DNA from: Xiphydria camelus
Lineage: Eukaryota; Arthropoda; Insecta; Hymenoptera; Xiphydriidae
Direction: 5' to 3'
DNA length: 64,000 bases
NCBI GenBank assembly: GCA_963678675.1
Contig: OY783198.1
Span: 9,750,012 to 9,814,011 of the forward strand
In this document: in pieces, positions 55,601-64,000 of the stretch
Numbering within the stretch: position 1 is the first letter of the stretch
Layout of the letters: each line of letters starts with the position of its first letter
Translations under genes and position numbers: made by a program
The notes under the pieces: model-generated
What the model was told of the DNA's origin: nothing
What the model saw: only the letters and a program-made list of their open reading frames with translations
The model's database searches: none

Positions 55601-56528
55601 CATGGCGCGGTCTGCTTCAATTAAATATTTGTTTAAATAACTGTGCATTTAGTAGGCCGGCTGTAACCTCAAAATTTGGTTGACCGAAACTGCTTTTTAT
55701 CTGAATCCAGTTAACACTGTATTTCTACTGTTCGTCTGACAAAAATTTTTGTTTAAACAAACCAACTCGGATTGATTTAACAAAGCAGTGAAGTTGAATC
55801 GATAGATGTGTATCTACCAACAAAACGAATATTATTGAATGAAACGAACAAATTTAGTTATTCCAATTATGTACAATCTAACTAAATACACAAGAATTAG
55901 TTTGACGAAATTTAATCTACACACACATAAGCCGATAAACATAAACAGTTTGGTTGGAACAACTACATTTTTTTCTCAATGTACTGCAGGAACAAAATAC
56001 ATGAACGGATACGTGCAAAAGAGCAGGGCGAGATAAGCCCGACAAAATATTGTTCTTTAAAGAATACGAATTCTTCCAGTCGCCTGACTGGCGCTCGCTT
56101 CGCAATATCCCGTAACATCGTTCCGAGACGATTTGTCGTGCGCATTCGCGGCTTATCTTCCGCGAATGGCAAACCGGACGATCCAGTCGAGCTTTCCTCG
56201 AAACCCTCCCGTCGCATGCAAAGCCGTTCCGGTAGTTCCCGGTTTTCCGCGTCGCTGACGAACCGATACGTGGTGTACGAGCGGTAAGCTGGCAGGGCTG
56301 CGTAGGGATTTATCGAAGATGACGACGCAGGACGGGGACGTGAGGCTTTACAATTTTGGAATGTATTTTAAAGAAATGAAGGAGCCTGAGATTTTACGTT
56401 ATTATGACTTTTAATCGTTGCATTTTTTGCACAATAAAATGTAAACAAATGTAATGCTATAAGGTCGCATAGTGTTAAGAGCTTTCAAACGACAGCCACG
56501 TCCGTATATTTATCGGAAACGAATACAG
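55601..56528. other. Non-coding stretch
   Basis: AT-rich sequence around 55620-55990 containing several AACCAA/TTTGGTTG motifs, and a CpG-richer part around 56080-56290. No gene, array or clear inverted repeat supported. Confidence 0.3.
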
Positions 56529-56953
56529 GATGGCTGCAAAAACTTGATTTTAGAATTCCCTGACTATTTCAGATCAAATTTCGTAAGCAGGTATTTCCTG
56601 ATATTTTTCTTGGTATTAGAAGTTTTGTATAATCAAATAAACAAAGTTATAAATAATTGTAATACGAGAACACGATGTTGCAAAAACGTTTATATGCTGA
56701 TATAGTAACGTTAACGACAGAAACCTTAATTTTATTTGATGGGACATACATATGCTACTACTGGAGATATCTGAAGCAGTAGTGCAAACTCCATTGTGAA
56801 ATGTATCAATGGTGAAACTTCGAGAAATTAACTATATTTTATTTGTAATTTCCAGTAAAAATCTCAAATACCCTGACAGAGTTCCCTGACTTTTCTCTGA
56901 CGGATCAAATTCCCTGATTTTTCCCAGTTTTTCGCAGGTCCGCAGCCATGCTG
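56529..56953. mobile_element. TTCCCTGA-rich element with ATGGCTGC termini
   Basis: Left GGATGGCTGCAAAAACTTG and right TCCGCAGCCATGCTGG give short inverted ends. It ends with repeats of TTCCCTGA(C/T)TTTT. Same type of sequence as 29340-29640 and 9753-10694. Confidence 0.55.
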
Positions 56954-57100
56954 GAATAAACGAACTTTAGTAGACCGTGATAAATATTGATTCGATTTAA
57001 CCCACTGAGGGCAATCTCCTTATATGGTAGACCCCTTAAATAGTGGTAAATCCATGAAGCCGGAGGCCTGCTTCAAGGTGGCCTCCAAAATCTTACCAAA

Positions 57101-57310
57101 GTAGTTCTACCACCAGACGAAAGATTGCAGAAAAATTCAATTTTTTGATACATCTAACGTTTATAAAACTAGTATTGATTTGTTTAAACAAATTTAAAGG
57201 CCGGTTACCGATGATTTTCGCGAGAAAAATTGAGTTGAGAATGAGCTCTTAAGCATTGACGCATATGCAGGCATAGGAAAGAAGGAGCTTTATTTTCATG
57301 TTTTCGCGAC
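57101..57310 (+). repeat. Dispersed repeat ACCAGACGAAAGATTG, copy 2
   Basis: Matches 40528-40745 in the same orientation, about 80-85% by eye. Confidence 0.75.
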
Positions 57311-59631
57311 TTATATACTACTGCAGATTTGCAGCAAAAACAATTTCTGAACTAATTAAAAAATCTAATATTAAAAAATGTAAGGGCCTTGCCAGCCAAT
57401 TGGATGAGAAAACCTAATTTAAAATTGTAAATCTCGCTAATAAAACATGATTGCCACGCATCCTCTGAACTAAAGAACGGAAGAGCGATGCTAAAAATGT
57501 TTAATTTTTTTAGGTTGATCAGTATGTCATCAGTTATGATTGTTATGAATCAAAAGAATATATTTCTTTAACCATATTTGATCAGGCCCCTCTTATACAC
57601 CCACCGCAGAACTACCATAAACGAACAAAATGCGCGCATTTCATATTTTAAAACATCGATTTATATCATTATTTTTATTTATTCGGTTGGAGAAGTCGTA
57701 AGATATCGCGATAATACAACATTACGTCTATAGAAACGCACCGGATATCGCAACTTTTGCACTGATATCTCGATTCTGGAAGTCGGTGACGTATTTCCCG
57801 TGTACGTCGCTGTACACCGGCAAACTGTTTACGCACGCGTCGCGTCGCACTTGTGATATGTGCGCTGTAGACTATCAACGCACTTGCGTAGGTACCTATA
57901 CGTTTAACGTCCTCGAAGTTCGCAACGAAGCGGAAACTCCGGAAAACTTCGGCCGATTTTCCGCAGCCAGTGCCAATCCATGCCACTGGCGATTACCGCG
58001 CGCGCGCGCGCATACACGCACACGCGAGCGGCGGTGCATCTGTGCGCGTGCCCCTGTTGTCGACGCGGTATCGCGTCGGCCCCGGCGTTGACCCGGAGCG
58101 ACGTCGACGCGATGGAGGTTGCGGAAATGCGGCGCCGCCGTTCGGAACGCATCGACGCGATCTTTTCATTCACGAAGCGACCCGCCGGCGCACTATCAGC
58201 GATCGCGCGCGCGCGTGCGCATCGGCGAAGTATTTACACGCGTATCGGTCGACGGGGAATAAAGTTCGATTTGGAATTGATAATCTCGGGAAATATTTTA
58301 CTGGAATTCACTGATCCAGAGCCGATAACCTTCTAGTTGTACCGTATCGCGTTGTGTGACGCACATTTATTCATTTTATTCGGAAGGGTAAAGACGAGGC
58401 GTGACGAATTCGCCGCGGGAGACACGTACAGGGGACGGGAATAATGCCGTTGCTTTCCCCACTCTCCGGCCGAACCGCCTCCCGCTCCGCTGTACTCGTA
58501 TATCGCGAGCGGTAGAGCGGGAGGAGGGAGGGAAGCGCGCGGAGTGAGGGAGACGCTAAGGGTGGGGACAAGAGTGAAAAGCATTACTTCCGTACCTGTA
58601 GAAAGAGGTACTACGCGAGGGAACCGCGTCACGGGCCGAGAGAACGATACTGTACTCGCTCTGGCAGAGACAACGATTCTGAGTATATAATCGCTCTATC
58701 TCTCTTTCTCCCTTTCCTTCGATGCGAAATATCTCCACAGAGTTCACGGATTATCTGAACCCTCGAACTGGTCTTCCCCTGCAGCGATCTCTTCTTTTTC
58801 CTCTCCTCAGATTCCATACGGCGCGCGATAATCGGAACAGTCATCCTTCGCGAAGCTTATACGGGGTGTCGCGGTGTTATCGAACGTGGAGTGTACGGGC
58901 GAATCGATCTTTCACGGAAAGCTGATCCGCGAAAGCACGCTTATTGATTTTCCTGCATTTTGCTGGTTTCGCGCTAAGGCGGGAAATAAATGCAATCGTG
59001 TTGCAGTGTGACTGGTACCTACGTTATAATACACTTCGTTGGCACTTCATATTTCATTTCTTCATTTCAACGCACTTGGTGATTGCTAAATGTAACATAC
59101 ATTTGTGTTCGTCAATCGCTTCCGCATACTATATATGAATATTCGAAGAAAAATCGTTCTACAAGCCCAGGGTACCCAGCGTTTCGCATCTACGAAATTC
59201 CCGACGAATTCCTGGTCATCTCTCGGATTTTTTTGCGATTCTCACATATCGTTAATTTATTTATGCTCAGCCTTATTTACATCGTTTTCATGTATTTGTT
59301 ATATTTGTTAAAAGTGGAAGAATTTACAAATTAATCAAATAATGACGTCTTGATAATTAGAGCAGTATTATGAACAGAATGAGTTATAACTTCGATTTTA
59401 GAATTGCGCGGAAATTATAAGGGTCCATCTAAAACTCGATCCCAATAACGGAAATAATTCCCGGAATCCTCCCACGGTAGTTATACCTAATACAGATATT
59501 ATAAAAAATTGTCTTACATGATCAAAATATATTTAAGAATATTGGCTGCATTGGAAAATTGAAAATATAGATTTTTGTCAATAGACTCAAAATACATTTT
59601 CAGTATTTGCGAAATATACAAAAAGCCGCAA
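57311..59631. other. Non-coding stretch with CpG island
   Basis: 57770-58260 is CpG-dense (GCGCGCGCGCGC near 58000 and 58205). 58440-58900 is mixed. The rest is AT-rich. No exon supported. Confidence 0.35.
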
Positions 59632-59859
59632 GAATATATCGATACCTTAGTTTTAATAGGTCGTATTCCACATTCAGACAATTATCCAGGAGACGATAAA
59701 AATGTTTGTTAATAGGTATCACTCGATGAAGAAATATTCAAATTGTTATAACGATTATTCTCTAAAGAATAAGAAGGGTTTTTATCGTCTCCTGGATAAT
59801 ATTGTCTGAATATGGAGTACCTACGACCTACTAGAGAGAACTAAGGTATCGATATATTC
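59632..59859. mobile_element. Palindromic MITE with GAATATATCGATACC ends
   Basis: Left GAATATATCGATACCTTAGT and right ACTAAGGTATCGATATATTC. Second arms CAATTATCCAGGAGACGATA and TATCGTCTCCTGGATAAT. 228 bp, no ORF. Confidence 0.85.
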
Positions 59860-61104
59860 AATTATTTTTTTTTATATCTCAAATATATAACTTTTCCGTG
59901 GAGATCGTCCATAAATTCACGACCATTTCCCGGTTTTCCTGGTCAATCTCACATTCTCGACCAATTCCCGGTTTTCTCGTTCACTCGATGCTCCGAACAA
60001 CAGAGCCCTATCGAAGACAATTTATTTTCATGTATCGTCGGGATAATTTTTCGCGAAAAATCGCGCCACGCGCTCCGCTCCGCTCCCAGTATACCAACGA
60101 AACACCCTATACAGTCGCAGACCTCGTTCGTCGACTCCGATATGCCGGGAAACGTGTTCCGGCATACCAATAGATTTCCAGGTACCGCGCGAGCGCGTCG
60201 CAATCGCATTTACGTGGGCTCGTGAAGTTTTTGTAGGACGCGGTGACTCGAAACTTCGCGTCGGTGCGTCGGAGGCGATAACACGCACGCACACTCGCGC
60301 GCGTATACGTCGGCAAAGTATACCTCCGCGCGGTTACGTCGCGTTGTACGGTAATCGCCTTGTTGACTGCTAACCTCGTTGTAACGCATGAATTTGCGAT
60401 ACCCACTTATCGGCGGCACTTGCCAGTTGCGGGTTTCGCGATGATCTCGGTTGAATTTTACGATAAGACGCGACGACCGATGACGATGCAGCGTCGAGAG
60501 AGAGAGAGTGGGGATTATATTCACACCTGGATAACGTTTTTGTACACTCGATTGCGTATGGAGAATACACAAAAAAAATAGAGAGTAAAAGCGAGGAAAA
60601 ACAGCACAGGAATGTTGCGAGTGCGAGAGATGCCGCTGCGGCGAGGAAGTCCGCGAAGGACGGGAAGCACGTGGTCGCATCGGCGCTTCTCATAAGAAAA
60701 ATATTCATGTTTTTAAATTCAATTTCTAGTCTGTATACATATAGGTAATATTTAATATCACACGAAAAAGGAAATGTACAAAAAGCTAATTATTCGTAGA
60801 GTTATTACCGTATTTCTCTCCCTATGACGCGTCATCGAGACGCAGGAGAGACGCGTACTGAGTAGAATGATCACGTGAAAATGACAAAACGCGTCTAGTT
60901 AAACGCGTTTAGTCATTCTAACCAAAATACTGGTCGATTGAACCAAATAATTAGTTATTCTAACCAAATTTCTTATCATTCTAACCAAAAAATGGTTAAC
61001 TTAACCAAGCAAATGGAGGATCCATATTTCGCTAAACAGTTTGGTCATCGTCTCCAAGATTTTGGTTAAATTGACCGAATTATTTTTCTCAATGCCTTTA
61101 CTTA
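59860..61104. other. Non-coding stretch
   Basis: CpG-dense at 60060-60350. 60920-61080 has repeated (C)TAACCAAA and GGTTAA motifs, five or more times, related to 23290-23345. No gene supported. Confidence 0.35.
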
Positions 61105-61245
61105 CAACACGATGACGTGGTGCATTTCTAAATGTCGTTTTTCAGCTCTGATAAGGCCGAAAATGAAAAATCAGAGAATACTAAGTAAATAGTTGTCTAA
61201 ATTTGTCGAATCTGCAATAAAAAAAATTGGTGAAAAAACTGAATT
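61105..61245 (-). repeat. TTATTGCAGATT dispersed family, copy 5 (reverse)
   Basis: Reverse complement carries TTTATTGCAGATTCGAC-like, TTTTTCATTTTCGGCCTTAT and AGAGCTGAAAAACGACAT, matching copies 1-4. Confidence 0.65.
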
Positions 61246-62316
61246 TTCCTCTCTTCTACTCCGTAATACACTCCGCTGTAACCGCAGCGGTATCTGCAAC
61301 TGCATTGAAAGATCGCCGAGGTGATAAGGTCGACGAGCGCCGCAACATTGTCGGCACCCGTTTTACAAGAGCAGCCTCGTGTGATACGGGCCGAAGTTCG
61401 ACATTGCGTCGCAAAACAGCGTTATTGGAGCGAGGGAAACGAGCTGACGAGCCACAGTTTTTGCGGTCGACGATGTAGCGAATTACGGCTTCGGTATCGA
61501 AGCTGCGTTTTGAGTTTCATATTTCTCTTTTCCAGTTTGACGTATATATGTATGTACCGCGTTTCGAATACGAGACAAATAATAGGTATCAGAGAGCTCG
61601 CGCGGAATACATATCGAGCGAAAGAGACGAGTAAGGAGAGAAGAAATTGAATGTGTGTGAGCCCTCGGCACGGGTACCCAACATTTCGAGTAAGTCGTCG
61701 AATATCGAGGGGAACGTTCCTCCCGACGGAAATACACTCTCAAACCGAAGAGAGCGAGCGAGGAACCGGTGCGGTCCGCTTTCGGTGTGCAAGCAGAGAA
61801 CGCGGGACGCGCGTAGCTATATTAAAACCAGACGGTGCTGTCGTGTGAGTCCGTACAACACACGGACGCGCACGCACTCTCGTGCGCGCAGCGGCGCGCG
61901 ACGCACGGCCGCGGCGGCTCGAGTGCAACGAAAACCTCCCAGAAATCTGCATTCTCCTCGAGTCGAAGACCCGAGGCATCGCTTTACTTATACATACGCG
62001 CGCTTTTGCCTCGTTCCCTCGCGTGATGAATATTTGGGGGTGAATTATTTCTCTCTGTCTCTCCTGATTTTTATTTGCCTCCCCCCCCCTCTCTCTCTCG
62101 CTCTCTGGAATCGTTCAGGAATCCGAGCGGAATGCAAATGCGAGAATTTACATTAATCTTTCATCAAAAAATCCCACCGCGTGTACTTCGCCTCGTTCTC
62201 TCGTAAAGATTCGAAGGTCGATTGTGTGAGGATCTGTTTCTCTCTGGATTTCTTTTGCGCTGAATCATCTTCGGTGATGATCGGGCGGGATTGAGGATCT
62301 TCTCGAGCCGCGTACA
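61246..62316. other. Non-coding stretch with CpG island and CT microsatellite
   Basis: 61740-62000 is CpG-dense; 62080-62106 is C- and CT-rich. Open frames here are compositional. No gene supported. Confidence 0.35.
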
Positions 62317-62543
62317 CCGAAAAAACAATTTATTACTAGTTGATAAATGTGATTTGAAATACGGCGAAATAAATATTTCTTCACAGAGCGAGAAAATATA
62401 TGTCAATTATTAAAATGTTTATTTCATTCGAACGGTTGCAACGAAAGTTTTAATTGTGGCAAATAAAGATTGTAATAGTTGACGAATATTTATTCGCTCC
62501 AATAAAATGTTTTTTTCGCCATATTCGAACAAACCTTTATTAA
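62317..62543. mobile_element. AT-rich MITE, GGCGAAATAAA family, copy 2 (reverse, truncated)
   Basis: Starts TACACCGAAAAAACAATTTA and carries AATACGGCGAAATAAATATT and TTCGCCATATTCGAACAAAC, the reverse complement of 26703-26962. It stops at a TTAA where the piggyBac-like element begins. Confidence 0.75.
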
Positions 62544-62930
62544 CACTAGAACTACCACACTGAGAAAAAAAAAAGATTAAAAATTATTCTGTTAGAAGGA
62601 TAATCTGAGTACGAAAGGTAAAGTGGATTGAAAATTATTCTAAGGAAGATTAAATTGTATACCCTCTGGAAGGATAATTTTTGATCTGTTTTACCTTTCG
62701 TACTCAGATTATCCTTCTGACAGAATAAATTTTAATCTTTTTTTTTCTCAGTGCACAGAGGCAGTTAATTTAACTGGTGTTTTATTCAGAGTGCCGTTCA
62801 ACATGGATTATCTCGTAACCCATGAGGTTTTTGTCGAAATTGGTTTTTGGAATTGGAATTGGAATTTTTTGTAGAATATATTTCGATCTACAAAAAAGCC
62901 AACAATCCAAAGCCAACAATCCAGATAAAA
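62540..62930. mobile_element. piggyBac-like element, copy 2 (right end lost, MITE inside)
   Basis: Begins TTAACACTAGAACTACC at a TTAA within the older MITE. Resumes after the inner MITE with CAGAGGCAGTTAATTTAACT, then CCATGAGGTTTTTGTCGAAA and TTTCGATCTACAAAAAAG as in 24903-25138. No complementary right end is found. Confidence 0.65.
62558..62753. mobile_element. CACTGAG palindromic MITE, copy 2
   Basis: Starts CACTGAGAAAAAAAAAAGAT and ends TTTTTTTTCTCAGTG, with inner CTGTTAGAAGGATAATCTGA and its complement. Flanked by CA rather than TA on both sides (62556-62557, 62754-62755). Same family as 13030-13205. Confidence 0.8.
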
Positions 62931-64000
62931 TTGAACAGTCGATTCTCTTTTAACAAATATTCGTAAACAAATCTTCTGTGTTTATAAGAATTTCGTAAAA
63001 TTGAAGAATTGAAAATCTTTATTCGTTCTCATTGCTGCATAATTATTGTTATTAGAGAAAACGCAGATCGTCCGAATGTTTCAAAATGTCACCCCTAAAT
63101 ATCAAATTGTGCAGATATCGAGAAAAAGAGCCTCGATTACAAAATACAATTCTCGGAGAGCGACGTTGTCATCCTGGAGGCGCTCGAGTGCGAAAACAAC
63201 GATCGCACCGGTGTAACTTCCGTTGCGTAACACACGCCCGCGTGTTCGCGACGCGGTCGCCCTCGATCGCGGCCGCCAGTCGTTTCTAAACGCGATCGTT
63301 CTCCCTCTCCGCATAACGAGATGCGCGCTCTGCTTTCGACGACGCGCTCGTTGGTGCTTCGCCTTCGGCGCGCGGAACAGAAGGGATCGACGCGTGGTGG
63401 AACGCGTCGCGTTTACGACGCCGCGCGCGCAGATAAAACGCCTTATCTACAAATTTCGTGCGTTTTTTTTTTGCGGTTTATCGCGCGTACATTAGTAGTC
63501 CCGCGTGATTTTTATGCGTCGTGGAAAATGACGACGCCGCGACTGCTCTTTAAACTCGTTAAATTTTATCTAAATTGAATCTCCAGTTTGCGGTGTGAGT
63601 ATTATACACTTTTCCGGCTTAACGCGTGACGGCGCGCGAGTTATCGTTAACATCCTAATTAAGCCTCGGAGCCTGCTGCGTGTGGCGGTATGCGACGCCA
63701 GGTTGGCTGCTTTCTTTAGGGGATTTGCAAGGATTGCGGGGGACTTTCAAATGTGGGCGTGTGTATGAAGCAAATGCACTTGTTAAGTTCAAGCGTTTTA
63801 TCCGAGTTATCGTTAATATTCCAATTAAATATTAGCGTTTTGATTAACCACAGAAAGTAAAGATTAGAACGGCAGAGGAGGACTGATTATTTTTCTTATC
63901 TAAGGAATTCAACGAACCATCTTTTCTCTTCTGCAAAGATAATTGAAAAAAATGTGCGAGTAAGATTTAAAAAATTAATATACCTGCATAGGAATAAAAT
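62931..64000. other. Non-coding right edge
   Basis: 63130-63480 is CpG-dense; the rest is AT-rich. Open frames of up to 90 codons are compositional. No gene, tRNA or repeat supported. Confidence 0.35.

Overview
The window looks like nuclear DNA of an insect, probably a hymenopteran and possibly an ant. That is an inference from an arthropod-type PDE11 protein, short introns with clean GT-AG borders, an AT-rich background broken by CpG-dense islands, and very many short inverted-repeat DNA transposons. There are no operons, bacterial-style genes, CRISPR arrays or rRNA, and I could not recognise a tRNA.

The only host gene I can reconstruct with confidence is on the minus strand at the left: PDE11, the dual cAMP/cGMP phosphodiesterase. 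Fourteen coding exons run from about 18640 down to a TGA at 3424-3426. They join in phase into a 961-residue product: an N-terminal regulatory segment, GAF-A, GAF-B and the HD-type catalytic domain. Exon 1 has a good splice acceptor at its upstream edge, so at least one more 5' exon and the promoter lie at higher coordinates, possibly inside this window. Intron 3 (8.2 kb) uses a GC-AG border. Exon 10 has a NAGNAG acceptor. GAF-A carries a Gly/Asn-rich insert.

Region by region: 1-3423 is downstream flank or 3' UTR with a tandem duplication at 232-716. 3424-18672 is PDE11, whose larger introns hold MITEs and dispersed repeats. 18673-33900 is non-coding with many inverted-repeat elements, including a collapsed Harbinger at 20397-21101. 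33899-36886 is a long palindrome split by a Harbinger element (34048-36467), which carries a decayed transposase and two exons resembling a mitochondrial fission regulator gene. 37000-43500 holds a mariner relic, a hairpin cluster and several MITEs. 43552-47266 is a stack of elements inside elements, including an ISL2EU-like transposon and a Helitron. 47300-52140 holds low-copy duplications. 52700-55600 is a CpG-dense block that could be a distal promoter. 56500-64000 is repeats and CpG islands, with a three-level nest at 62317-62930.

The genes do not form a pathway. PDE11 is the functional gene, and the rest records repeated waves of cut-and-paste and rolling-circle transposition. The most unusual object is the Harbinger element that appears to have picked up part of a host gene with its intron.
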